Part shown: piece by piece, positions 7,696 to 15,306 of the stretch
How the letters are laid out: each line of letters opens with the position of its first letter
Numbering within the stretch: position 1 is the first letter of the stretch
Assembly (NCBI GenBank): GCA_903884105.1
Contig: CAISDJ010000069.1
Location: forward strand, 1-36,043
Reading direction: 5' to 3'
Source of the DNA: an uncultured Pseudomonadota bacterium
GTDB lineage: Bacteria; Pseudomonadota; Gammaproteobacteria; Steroidobacterales; Steroidobacteraceae
DNA length: 36,043 nt
Position numbers and translations under genes: made by a program
The notes under the pieces: model-generated
What the model saw: the letters and a program-made list of their open reading frames with translations, nothing else
Database searches by the model: none
Told to the model about the DNA's origin: nothing

Positions 7696-8342
7696 AGCGC
7701 TTCAAGGCAGTCATTTTCGACATGGACGGCCTGCTGCTCGATACCGAGCGGCAGGCGCTCGTGTCGTTCAACCGGGTGTGCGAACACTTGGGCCTCGGCA
7801 ATCAGGAGTATCTGTTTGCCAGATGCATCGGCGCCACCCGCGAGGCAGGCTGGAAAGCGCTCGAAGACGGACTGAAGGACAAGGTCAATATCCAGACCTT
7901 TGCGAGTGCGTGGGACGTATTGCATTCGCAGTCCGCCGACGAGCAGCCCATCCCACTCAAAGAAGGCGTCTTCGAGCTGCTGGACTACCTTGATTCGCAT
8001 GACATCCCGTGTGCAATTGCCACTTCGACATCGACTAAGCGTGCGACGCTGAAACTATCCAATGCCGGGTTGATCGATCGCTTCGCGGCCATCACCTGCG
8101 GCGATCACGTCGCACGCAGCAAGCCGTTCCCGGATATCTATCTTCGCGCTGCCACGGTGATGCAGGCCGATCCGCGGGAGTGCCTGGCGCTCGAGGATTC
8201 TGAAAACGGCGTCCGCGCCGCAGTCGGAGCAGGGATGACGGTCATACAGATTCCGGACCTGCTGCAGCCGTCACCCGAGCTGAGATCGCTCGGGCATATC
8301 GTGCTCGACAGCCTGCACGCCGTTCGCAGCCATCGCTTCTGA
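7692..8342 (+). CDS. HAD-superfamily phosphatase (phosphoglucomutase-like)
   Basis: The 216-residue protein starts with KAVIFDMDGLLLDTE, giving the HAD nucleophile Asp10 and acid/base Asp12. A helical cap follows (about residues 18-85), then PCAIATSTSTKRATLK (motif II Thr/Ser), CGDHVARSKPFPDIYL (motif III Lys) and CLALEDSENGVRAAVGAGM (motif IV acids). This is the subfamily IA pattern shared by beta-phosphoglucomutases and small sugar- or nucleotide-phosphate phosphatases such as GS1-like enzymes. The substrate is unknown. It is cytoplasmic and converges on the cytochrome gene with a 53-bp gap. Confidence 0.88.
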   Translation: MKRFKAVIFDMDGLLLDTERQALVSFNRVCEHLGLGNQEYLFARCIGATREAGWKALEDGLKDKVNIQTFASAWDVLHSQSADEQPIPLKEGVFELLDYLDSHDIPCAIATSTSTKRATLKLSNAGLIDRFAAITCGDHVARSKPFPDIYLRAATVMQADPRECLALEDSENGVRAAVGAGMTVIQIPDLLQPSPELRSLGHIVLDSLHAVRSHRF

Positions 8343-8395
8343 GCGTACGACCTGCTGCGACCGGAGCTGCCGATCGCGCCGCGAGTCCCCCTCGA

Positions 8396-9412
8396 TCAGG
8401 ACTTGTGCTTCGGCTTCTGCGACGTGAGATACGCGGCGATGGCGAGCATGTCGCCCTCATCGAGGTTGGCGACCACAGGCTGCATCAAGGCGACGGTGCC
8501 ACCCTTGCGGGCGCCGATCTTGATGTCGTTCAGTTGCCGGTAGATGTACAGCGGTGACCGGCCGAGCAGGCCCGGGACGTCCACGAGGCCATTGAGATCC
8601 GGTCCGTGGCACGTTGCGCAGGCGATGGTCTTGCCGCCCACCTCTTTCACGAGCTTCTCGCCCTTCTTGAAGCTGCCCTTCGGCGCTGTCGACCAGAACC
8701 CGGCACGCGAGTCCCGGAGTTCGACGTGCTCGGCATTCTGCGGCAGTTCAATGATGCGATCGCCGAGCGGTTCCTTGTGCCCGCCGGGCGAGGGCAAGCG
8801 CATGCCGCCCGTGTGGATGAACGACACGGGAACACGGTCGCCTTCCTTGATCGTCCGCCAGCCGGCAGGTTGAGGAGGCAGGCTGCTGTAGTAGCGGGCT
8901 GCAGCGAGGATCTCTTCCTCGTTGATCGCCTTCGAAATGGGGATCATCGGCGTCGCCCTGCCACCTGTCCGATTCCCGTCACGGAACGCGGCCATCTGCT
9001 GCTGGATGTACCCGACCGAGAGGCCCGCAAGATCCGACGAGCCTGGATGACCGCCGCCATTCGTCAGATGGCATTTCATGCAGGCTGAAACAGCGGGCTT
9101 CCTGCCGACCGCGACGACATCCGGCAACGCAGGATGGTCCTCAGGATGCCAATCGGGGGGGGTGAAATTGTCTTCGATCTGGGCCTGCGTGAACCGCTTC
9201 TTGCTTCCCGGCGCGCGCTGCAGCTTCTTGTCGTCGAACGGGACGGCAGGTGGATTGACCGGGTAGGCCCACCCCGGAAAAGCGGGAGACGGAGCGGCAG
9301 GAGCCTGCGCTTGCGCAACTTGAAGAGATAGCAGAGCGGCCAGCACTGCGGTGCCATGAACCAGTCCTAAGCGCTTCAGCATCGGCTGGATGCGGATCGT
9401 AAGAGTCACCAT
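8396..9412 (-). CDS. Periplasmic diheme cytochrome c
   Basis: There are two haem-binding motifs: CMKCH at residues 111-115 and CATCH at 265-269. Each is followed by a possible axial Met (TPM near 155 and LMQP near 310). A signal peptide covers about residues 11-35 (LGLVHGTAVLAALLSLQVAQA). The start could be the ATG at 9412 (GGAG 12 nt upstream) or the ATG at 9382; the second gives a tidier signal but lacks a clear Shine-Dalgarno. The long region before the first haem (VPFDDKKLQRAPGSKKRF, then HPEDHPALPDVV) matches proteins found next to periplasmic dehydrogenases, but none lies here. A role in electron transfer is inferred. Confidence 0.88.
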   Translation of the reverse strand: MVTLTIRIQPMLKRLGLVHGTAVLAALLSLQVAQAQAPAAPSPAFPGWAYPVNPPAVPFDDKKLQRAPGSKKRFTQAQIEDNFTPPDWHPEDHPALPDVVAVGRKPAVSACMKCHLTNGGGHPGSSDLAGLSVGYIQQQMAAFRDGNRTGGRATPMIPISKAINEEEILAAARYYSSLPPQPAGWRTIKEGDRVPVSFIHTGGMRLPSPGGHKEPLGDRIIELPQNAEHVELRDSRAGFWSTAPKGSFKKGEKLVKEVGGKTIACATCHGPDLNGLVDVPGLLGRSPLYIYRQLNDIKIGARKGGTVALMQPVVANLDEGDMLAIAAYLTSQKPKHKS

Positions 9413-9487
9413 GGAAACAAGTCGCTCCGTGCCATGCTATTGATTGGCTTCGTGTCGCTCGCGGGTTCCCGGCCCGCGAGCGAACTC

Positions 9488-9913
9488 TTAGTCCTCGCGT
9501 CCCACCTTGCCGCGCAGCTTCTTGACCGTGCCGCGCTGCTCTTTGCCTTCGAGCCGGCGCTCTTTCGATGCGCGCGTCGGACGCGTGGCGCGCCTTGGTT
9601 TCGGCGCGACGAGCGCCTTCTGCAGCAGCTCGGTTAAGCGCTCATACGCATCACGACGATTCTGTTCCTGCGTACGGAAGCGCTGTGCGCTGATGACGAG
9701 GACGTTGTCGTCGGTCATGCGACGGCCCGCGAGGGTATTGAGCCGCATGCGCGAGTCGTAGTTGAGGCCGGGGCAGGCGGCGACCTCGAAGCGCAGTTGC
9801 GCCGAGGTCGCGACCTTGTTGACGTTCTGCCCGCCCGGCCCACCCGACCGCACGAAGCGGATCGAGATCGCCTCGTCAGGGACTTCGAGCGTCGGGGAGA
9901 TGGGGAGGGGCAT
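9488..9913 (-). CDS. arfB: Alternative ribosome-rescue factor ArfB (peptidyl-tRNA hydrolase)
   Basis: The 141-residue product has the release-factor domain 3 motif with GGQ in VRSGGPGGQNVNK (about residues 23-35), and a basic C-terminal tail containing RPTRASKERRLEGKEQRG and KKLRGKVGR. That tail inserts in the mRNA channel of stalled ribosomes in ArfB/YaeJ. It hydrolyses peptidyl-tRNA on nonstop ribosomes. I chose the ATG at 9913 (MPLPISPT) because the longer frame runs through the intergenic repeat. No clear Shine-Dalgarno is present, so expression may be weak. The size and lack of RF domains 1-2 rule out a class I release factor. Confidence 0.9.
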   Translation of the reverse strand: MPLPISPTLEVPDEAISIRFVRSGGPGGQNVNKVATSAQLRFEVAACPGLNYDSRMRLNTLAGRRMTDDNVLVISAQRFRTQEQNRRDAYERLTELLQKALVAPKPRRATRPTRASKERRLEGKEQRGTVKKLRGKVGRED

Positions 9914-9935
9914 TGAAGGAGGCGGCGGGCGGTGA

Positions 9936-10014
9936 TCAGTGAATGGTGGTCGGTGGTCGGTGGCCAGTGGTCGGTGACCCGATGGGTTTATACCAGCCAC
10001 CGGTCACCGGCCAC
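9936..10014. repeat. Intergenic repeat: 7-bp units and inverted arms
   Basis: Six degenerate 7-bp units run from 9936 to 9977 (TCAGTGA, ATGGTGG, TCGGTGG twice, CCAGTGG, TCGGTGA). The arm GTGGCCAGTGGTCGG (9960-9974) faces an inverted partner at 10000-10014 that reads GTGGCCGGTGACCGG on the other strand. A close relative of the same arms occurs at 29423-29590, and a single arm at 893-907. It lies between arfB and the spermidine-synthase-like gene. It resembles a REP/BIME-type dispersed element in design. Confidence 0.6.
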
Positions 10015-10028
10015 TCTTCACACTCTGG

Positions 10029-10919
10029 TCAGCGCGAATTCAGCAGATTCGCCGGTGAGTACTGGTCCGTCAGCACGCGAGCTTTCGGGTCCCAGTCCAC
10101 GCGCTTGTTGAACAGCGGAATGACATCGTCTGCGGTCATGCGGTACTTCGCCAGCGCGGATTCGAACAGGCTGGTGTTCTCGGTGATCTGCGCCAGGGTC
10201 GGCAGGCCGCCGATGCGGGCGAGGATCACCCGGTTCGCGGTCTTCAGGTTGTAGAACTCGCCGAACACCTTCTGGTACGTGACCGACTCGTAGTCGTACA
10301 GGCCGCTGCCCGAGAACGTGTTGGCGGCGAGCACCGAACCCGGATGCATCAGGGCCTTCACTTCTTCCAGGAATTCCTGCGTCAGCAGGTGCTCCGGGAT
10401 GTACTCGTGGTCAAACGCATCGAGCATGATGATGTCGTAGGTCTTCTTCTCGCGGCCGGCCCGCTTCACGAACACGCGGCCGTCCACTTCACTCACCTTG
10501 AGGTTGGGGCTCTGCTTGAACAGGAAGTACTTCTCCGCCACGCGCGTGACGGCAGGGTCGATCTCGACGACGTCGATCTTCGCGTCCGGGACCAGCTGCG
10601 AGAGCGTCCGCGGCAGCACGCCGCCGCCCAACCCCACGATCAGGATGCTCTTCGGGTTCGGCTCGAGGTACAGCGACGACAGCATCAACTCGGAATAGCC
10701 AAGCGCCAGCTGGTCGGGGTTCTTCACGTAGAGACAGGTCTGCCGACCCTTTGAGCAGCGCACGGTAAAGCACATGCAGCGCGTCTCGCCGTCCTCGTAC
10801 ACGAGCACCTGGCGATACAGTGACTTTTCGGAATGGATCAGCTCCTGGGCCTGCAGTCCGAACGGCATGCCGGCGACCAGCGCCAGCAGCAGGAAGCGCA
10901 TCAATCGAGGAGCGTTCAT
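10029..10919 (-). CDS. Spermidine synthase-like methyltransferase-fold protein with signal/anchor
   Basis: The 296-residue protein has an N-terminal hydrophobic signal or anchor (RFLLLALVAGMPFGLQAQ), then a spermidine-synthase fold. SILIVGLGGGVLPRTLS is the nucleotide-binding loop, KIDVVEIDPAVTRVAEKYF binds the ribose, and DIIMLDAFDHEYIPEHLLT corresponds to the catalytic region. True polyamine synthases have a specific Asp/Tyr set there, which I cannot confirm. A Cys-rich stretch (RCMCFTVRCSKGRQTC) near residues 47-62 is unusual. It overlaps the upstream membrane gene by 4 bp (ATGA), so the pair is translationally coupled. Family members fused to a transporter-like domain are often called fused MFS/spermidine synthase; here the parts are separate genes. 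The reaction is not known. Confidence 0.75.
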   Translation of the reverse strand: MNAPRLMRFLLLALVAGMPFGLQAQELIHSEKSLYRQVLVYEDGETRCMCFTVRCSKGRQTCLYVKNPDQLALGYSELMLSSLYLEPNPKSILIVGLGGGVLPRTLSQLVPDAKIDVVEIDPAVTRVAEKYFLFKQSPNLKVSEVDGRVFVKRAGREKKTYDIIMLDAFDHEYIPEHLLTQEFLEEVKALMHPGSVLAANTFSGSGLYDYESVTYQKVFGEFYNLKTANRVILARIGGLPTLAQITENTSLFESALAKYRMTADDVIPLFNKRVDWDPKARVLTDQYSPANLLNSR

Positions 10920-11515
10920 TCATCCCTCCGGTTCTTTGGAATAAGGCAGGCAGTGAGCCCGAGTGCAAGCGAAATCACGATCATGGTGATGAGGATCTGG
11001 TTCACTTCCAGCCACAGCACCAGGTAAAACGAAGTCAGGATCGTGCCCGCAGCGCTGCCGAAAGTCGATACGAAGAAGAGATGGCCGGCATTGCGGCCCG
11101 ACGTGGCGCGGTCGTCTACCAGCAACCGGATGGCGTAGGGCGACACCATGCCCGAGATTGTCGTCGGAATGAAGAACAGCACGGCCGAGCCGATGAGTGA
11201 TCCGAAACGGGGGTCTTCGATGGCAGTGGAGACCGAGTCGAGCATGCCGGTGCCGAACAGCAGCATGGGCGAGACGGTCAGCGCGGCCAGGATCAGGATG
11301 ATCCCGAGCCTTTTCAGGCTGGGGCTATGGATCGACAGCCGCCCGCCCGCCAGATAGCCGATGGACAGCGCCAGCATGAAGATGGTGATCAGCGCGCCCC
11401 AGACATAGATGCTGCTGCCGAAATAGGGCGCCAGCAGGCGGCCGCCGAGCAACTCGACACCCATGACGAAGAAGCCGGACCAGCCGGCCACCAGATACAG
11501 CACGATCGAATACAC
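10916..11515 (-). CDS. Membrane partner of the spermidine synthase-like protein
   Basis: The GTG at 11515 is well placed after AAGGAAAATCC and gives about 199 residues. Six hydrophobic segments are visible (SIVLYLVAGWSGFFVMGVEL, VWGALITIFMLALSIGYLAGG, LGIILILAALTVSPMLLFG, GSAVLFFIPTTISGMVSPYA, LFFVSTFGSAAGTILTSFYL, ILITMIVISLALGLTACLI). The GVELLGGRLLAPYFGSSIYVWG segment is typical of the membrane half of fused MFS/spermidine synthase-like proteins. A longer frame to 11569 overlaps mscS and is unlikely. The gene overlaps its partner by 4 bp and lies 16 bp after mscS. It may transport or flip the substrate of the soluble partner, which is inference. Confidence 0.75.
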   Translation of the reverse strand: MYSIVLYLVAGWSGFFVMGVELLGGRLLAPYFGSSIYVWGALITIFMLALSIGYLAGGRLSIHSPSLKRLGIILILAALTVSPMLLFGTGMLDSVSTAIEDPRFGSLIGSAVLFFIPTTISGMVSPYAIRLLVDDRATSGRNAGHLFFVSTFGSAAGTILTSFYLVLWLEVNQILITMIVISLALGLTACLIPKNRRDE

Positions 11516-11531
11516 GGATTTTCCTTCTAGT

Positions 11532-12866
11532 TTAAGCGTCAGGCGTACGGGCAGGCAGCCCCGTGCCATCCCCTGGCTGCATTTGCAGCACCACTTCCCG
11601 TTGCGTCACGGGGATCGTAATGCCGCGCTCCCTGAACAGCCGCCAGATCTTCCGGTTGACATCGGATCGTACGTTGTTCACGCCTTCCTGTGGATCGGAA
11701 ATCCAGAACCGAAGTTCCAGATCGAAGCCGGAATCATGGAACGCCATCAATCGCGAAACGGGTGCCGGGTCGAGCAGGATACGCGGATGCCCCTCGGTCG
11801 CCTGCAGCAGCGTGGACAAGGCTTCTTCCGGATCGTCCTTGTAACTCACACGCACCGGGAGCTTGAGGCGCACCCTCGGGTCCGTGTAGCTCCAGTTGAT
11901 CACCGGATTCGTGATCAAGTGCTGGTTCGGCACCAGCGTCTCGACGCCGTCGCGATCGCGCACGACCACGTACCGTCCGCGCAGTTCCTGCACCCACCCG
12001 AAGCCCTCGGTGGTCGTGCCGGTGGTGCCCGTAAAGCTGATGACGTCACCGGGCTTGATGGAGCGGTCCATCAGCAGTACGAATCCGCTGACAAAGTTCG
12101 CGGCGATCGCCTGCAGGCCGAAACCGAGGCCGATGCCGATGGCGCCGGTCAGCACGTTCAGCGTGGTCAGGTCGAGGCCAGCGGCATTGAGGCCGAGCAG
12201 GATCGACAAGCCGATGAGCGACGCCTGCGTGAACTTGGAGACCCCGATGCGCGTGCCCATCGCGAGGCTGCTCATGCCCATGAGCCGCCGCTCGATCCAG
12301 CGCGCGATCGAGGCCGCTACCAGGATGAACAGGCTCACCGTGAACAGCAGCTTGACCACGGACCAGACCGAGATGCGGGCCGCGCCCGCGCTGATGCCGA
12401 CGCTGTCGAGCGCTTTCACGAGCTGCTCGAACCAGTCGAGCACGTGCAACGACGCCGCCACCCAGACGATGAGGCTGATCGTATTGCCCCAGCCTTTCAT
12501 CGGCGACCGCTCGCCGAGCGCGATGCGAATCACGTAAATGACCAGGCGAATGAGCAGCAGCAGCGCGGTCAGCGTGATCGCGGTGTCGATGATTGCGGTG
12601 GGGGCTTTCCACGCATGAAACAGGCCACCGGTGGCGGCAGTCAGCAGGAGTGCCGCCAGGTGCGGGCTCAGGATCAGCACGGCTTCCTTCATGAAGCCCT
12701 GCGTCCCGGTGTGCTCCCTGGAATCGCGGGCTGCGGCCTCGCGGGCGATCCTGCCCACCCACCAGGACACCAGGATGATGGCGAGAATGGCGCCGACCTG
12801 CAGCATGCCTCCCGGGGCCAGCAGCACGTCCAGCTGGCGTCCCATGTTCTCAAGGAGGCTTTGCAT
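11532..12866 (-). CDS. MscS-family mechanosensitive ion channel
   Basis: The 444-residue protein has several membrane segments in its first 260 residues. The MscS pore helix and beta-domain signature follow: LTTLNVLTGAIGIGLGFGLQ, AIAANFVSGFVLLMDRSIKP, GDVISFTG and ELRGRYVVVRDRDGVETLVP. The C-terminal alpha/beta cytoplasmic domain continues with NQHLITNPVINWSYTDP. Such channels open under membrane tension and release solutes during hypo-osmotic shock. It is larger than E. coli MscS (286 aa) because of extra N-terminal helices, which is common. It lies 32 bp after the YdcH gene and 16 bp before the synthase-like pair. Confidence 0.93.
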   Translation of the reverse strand: MQSLLENMGRQLDVLLAPGGMLQVGAILAIILVSWWVGRIAREAAARDSREHTGTQGFMKEAVLILSPHLAALLLTAATGGLFHAWKAPTAIIDTAITLTALLLLIRLVIYVIRIALGERSPMKGWGNTISLIVWVAASLHVLDWFEQLVKALDSVGISAGAARISVWSVVKLLFTVSLFILVAASIARWIERRLMGMSSLAMGTRIGVSKFTQASLIGLSILLGLNAAGLDLTTLNVLTGAIGIGLGFGLQAIAANFVSGFVLLMDRSIKPGDVISFTGTTGTTTEGFGWVQELRGRYVVVRDRDGVETLVPNQHLITNPVINWSYTDPRVRLKLPVRVSYKDDPEEALSTLLQATEGHPRILLDPAPVSRLMAFHDSGFDLELRFWISDPQEGVNNVRSDVNRKIWRLFRERGITIPVTQREVVLQMQPGDGTGLPARTPDA

Positions 12867-12898
12867 TGGCGGAGGGGCCTTCGGTCCAATGCCTGCCG

Positions 12899-13123
12899 TC
12901 AGGCGTTCAGGTCGGGAATCAGCTCGCTCTCGAGGCGTGCGATCTGATCCTTGAGCAGCAGCTTGCGCTTCTTCAGGCGCTTCAGCTGGATCTCGTCCGC
13001 GTACAGGTCGAGCTGCACCCGATGGATCACGTCGTCGAGGTCGCGATGCTCGATCCGCAAGGTCCTCAGCCGCTCGATGCGGCGGAAAGTCTTGGTCTCG
13101 ACGTTGTCTTCGTCATCGGTCAT
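12899..13123 (-). CDS. YdcH family (DUF465) small protein
   Basis: A 74-residue, highly charged, helical protein matching YdcH/DUF465: FRRIERLRTLRIEHRDLDDV, then LDLYADEIQLKRLKKRKLLL, then KDQIARLESELIPDL. The pattern predicts a coiled-coil hairpin. YdcH proteins are widespread in proteobacteria and uncharacterised. It is followed by mscS after 32 bp. Confidence 0.85.
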   Translation of the reverse strand: MTDDEDNVETKTFRRIERLRTLRIEHRDLDDVIHRVQLDLYADEIQLKRLKKRKLLLKDQIARLESELIPDLNA

Positions 13124-13254
13124 TGAGGCGGGATCGCGATCCTGTCAGGGAAGGGGTCTGGCCCCGAATGGAGGGGTGGGGCACGGCAGGCCGTACTTTA
13201 GCCAACGAACGCCTTTATTCCAATCCGTTGTGGCCACCAGGTTCCGGTGCCGGC

Positions 13255-13722
13255 TCAGGCGTCCCCTTTTCCGGGGTCGCCCTGCGACTCCCGGTTGCGG
13301 CGCAGGTTCTCGCGCCAGGAGTCGAGATCGTAGACGTTGCCGGTCACCACGGGCGGGCTTGCCGGCGTGATGTCGCGCTGCGGTTCGACTAGCGTGACCG
13401 TCCTCGCCGGAGTGGGGTCGTTGGCGAAGCCGACAGATTCGACCTTCGTGCCGAGCAGCACGATGAAGCCCTGCCGTCTCGCGACGCTGTCCGTCGTGTA
13501 GTCGAACACGTAAGTTCGCCGCAACGTCATGCGCCCGGTATGGCCACGGGCAGGCCACAGGCGCGCGAAAGCGACAGTGCCGTCAAGAAACTGCAGCCGC
13601 AGTTCCTCGCAGGCCTCCATCGCGGCCTTGTTCGCCCGTTCGCGAACGCCGAGGCTGTCGTGCCAGAACCAGGCGGTTCCGGCGCCGATCAGCACCCAGA
13701 CCAGCAAGCCCCAGCTCAGCAT
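13255..13722 (-). CDS. DUF3301 membrane-anchored protein
   Basis: The 155-residue protein starts with one membrane segment (LSWGLLVWVLIGAGTAWFWH), then the DUF3301 core: DSLGVRERANKAAMEACEEL, LQFLDGTVAFARLWPARG, GRMTLRRTYVFDY, and GFIVLLGTKVESVGF. The end is charged and low in complexity. It sits 19 bp after cysQ on the same strand. DUF3301 genes are often beside cysQ in gammaproteobacteria, which supports the call. Function unknown; probably an inner-membrane protein facing the periplasm. Confidence 0.85.
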   Translation of the reverse strand: MLSWGLLVWVLIGAGTAWFWHDSLGVRERANKAAMEACEELRLQFLDGTVAFARLWPARGHTGRMTLRRTYVFDYTTDSVARRQGFIVLLGTKVESVGFANDPTPARTVTLVEPQRDITPASPPVVTGNVYDLDSWRENLRRNRESQGDPGKGDA

Positions 13723-13741
13723 CTCAGAAACGCCCCCGGGT

Positions 13742-14548
13742 TCATATCCGCCACCATTCTCTGGTCAGGTCACCGCAGGCCAGGAAATGCGGATTCAGCA
13801 GGCCTTCGCGCTCGTTGTAACGGAGCGAATTGCCGGAGAGATCCACGACTGCGCCGCCCGCCGCCTCGAGCACCGCCTGGCCGGCCGCAATATCCCACTC
13901 GGATGTGTCACCTAATCGCGGATACACGTCCACGCTGCCTTCAGCCACCAAACAGAGCTTGAGTGCGCTGCCGACGGACTTGAGTTCGTGGTCCCCGAGA
14001 CGCTCGAGGTACGCGTCGAGCGAGGCGCCGCGATGGGAGCGGCTGCCGGCGACGACGGGACGATCCCGGGCAGGGCGCTGGACGGCAATCGACTGGGTTT
14101 CGCCCCCCTGCCGACGCCAGGCGCCCTGGCCTTCCGCACCGCCATAGGCGAGGTCGAGGGCCGGCGCCAGCACCAGCCCAAGCACGGGCCGGTGGTTCCG
14201 GATCAGCGCAATGTTCACCGTGAACTCGCCATTGCGCTTCACGAACTCGCGCGTGCCGTCGAGCGGATCCACGAGCCACAGCTCGGGCCAAAGCCTGCGC
14301 GTTGCGTACTCATGGTCTCGTGCCGGGGATTCCTCGGAAAGCACGGGAATGTCGGGCGTCAAGCGCGCAAGCCCGCTGGTGATGATGTCGTGCGCAGCCC
14401 GGTCGGCCTCCGTCAACGGCGATGTGTCCGACTTCTCGTCGACCGCAAATTCCGTGGCATACACCTTGAGGATGGCGCGCGAGGCGGCCTCGCCGATCGC
14501 GAGGATGGCGGGCAGCAAGTCGGCAAAAGAACGGGTTGGCGTCGGCAC
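13742..14548 (-). CDS. cysQ: 3'(2'),5'-bisphosphate nucleotidase CysQ
   Basis: CysQ removes the 3' phosphate from adenosine 3',5'-bisphosphate, a by-product of sulfate assimilation and of carrier-protein phosphopantetheinylation. The sequence has the Mg-binding sites of the inositol-monophosphatase fold: VLSEESP, LVDPLDGTREFVKRNGEFTV, and EWDIAAGQAVLEAAGG. I chose the GTG at 14548, giving about 268 residues, which is normal for the family. The frame extends to 14653 but would run into the divergent nucleotidase gene. No strong Shine-Dalgarno was found, so the start is uncertain. DUF3301 follows after 19 bp. Confidence 0.92.
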   Translation of the reverse strand: MPTPTRSFADLLPAILAIGEAASRAILKVYATEFAVDEKSDTSPLTEADRAAHDIITSGLARLTPDIPVLSEESPARDHEYATRRLWPELWLVDPLDGTREFVKRNGEFTVNIALIRNHRPVLGLVLAPALDLAYGGAEGQGAWRRQGGETQSIAVQRPARDRPVVAGSRSHRGASLDAYLERLGDHELKSVGSALKLCLVAEGSVDVYPRLGDTSEWDIAAGQAVLEAAGGAVVDLSGNSLRYNEREGLLNPHFLACGDLTREWWRI

Positions 14549-14619
14549 GGTACTGCGGATCCGGTGGGGAGGGCAGGTATCATACCGGCATCCCCCGTTC
14601 TCAAGAGAGACTCCACGAT

Positions 14620-15306
14620 TTGAGCGACCCTGCCCCCCGCCCCCACTGGTCAAGGCTGGACAGCGTGCTGCTCGACATGGACGGCACGCTGCTGGACCTC
14701 AATTTCGACAATCACTTCTGGCGCGAGCGCATCCCGCTGCGCTACGCCGAAGTGCACGGCATGTCGTACGCAAGCGCGCGGCAGGAGCTGGTGCCCCGGT
14801 TTGCCGCGAGGCAGGGCACGCTCGAGTGGTACTGCACGGACTTCTGGACCGGCGAACTCGGGTTTGACGTGGCGATGCTCAAGCACGAGATGCGCGACAA
14901 CATCCGCTATCTACCGGGCGCACCCGACTTTCTGCAGGCGGTGCGCGACGCCGGCAAGCGCCTCGTGTTGGTGACCAATGCCCACCCTGACAGCCTGAGC
15001 ATCAAGGCAGGGCAGACCGGTCTGGCGGCGTACTTTGACCTGCTGATCAGCTCGCACAGCCTGGGGTTTCCGAAGGAAGACCCGCGCTTCTGGCAGGCGC
15101 TCGATCTGCGCGGTGTGTACGAGCCTGGACGCTCGCTGTTCGTCGACGACAGCTTGCCGGTGCTGCGGGCGGCGCGGCTTCACGGAGTGTCGGAGGTGTT
15201 TGCCGTGGAGCGGCCTGATTCGACGCTGCCGCCCCACGTGATCGACGAGTTTCCGGCAGTGCACTCCGTGAGTGATCTGCTGCCGGTGGAGTCAGGTCGC
15301 CGCTGA
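14620..15306 (+). CDS. yrfG: YrfG-like GMP/IMP nucleotidase (HAD)
   Basis: The 228-residue protein has the HAD core: [20 protein letters not shown] (nucleophile Asp19, Asp21), [11 protein letters not shown] (motif II), [13 protein letters not shown] (motif III Lys) and [14 protein letters not shown] (motif IV). The long NFDNHFWRE segment and [19 protein letters not shown] are typical of YrfG, a purine-nucleotide 5'-phosphatase. I placed the start at the TTG at 14620; upstream in-frame codons would extend into the cysQ promoter. yrfG lies near cysQ in many gammaproteobacteria, often with nudE between them; nudE is absent here. Its last 15 bp overlap the 3' end of rhlB. Confidence 0.85.
   Translation: MSDPAPRPHWSRLDSVLLDMDGTLLDLNFDNHFWRERIPLRYAEVHGMSYASARQELVPRFAARQGTLEWYCTDFWTGELGFDVAMLKHEMRDNIRYLPGAPDFLQAVRDAGKRLVLVTNAHPDSLSIKAGQTGLAAYFDLLISSHSLGFPKEDPRFWQALDLRGVYEPGRSLFVDDSLPVLRAARLHGVSEVFAVERPDSTLPPHVIDEFPAVHSVSDLLPVESGRR

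Noticed and set aside
11463..12947. A 494-codon open frame on the plus strand
   Set aside because: It lies antisense to mscS, has a His/Arg/Gln-rich composition with no domain, and exists because GC-rich codons leave the opposite strand open.
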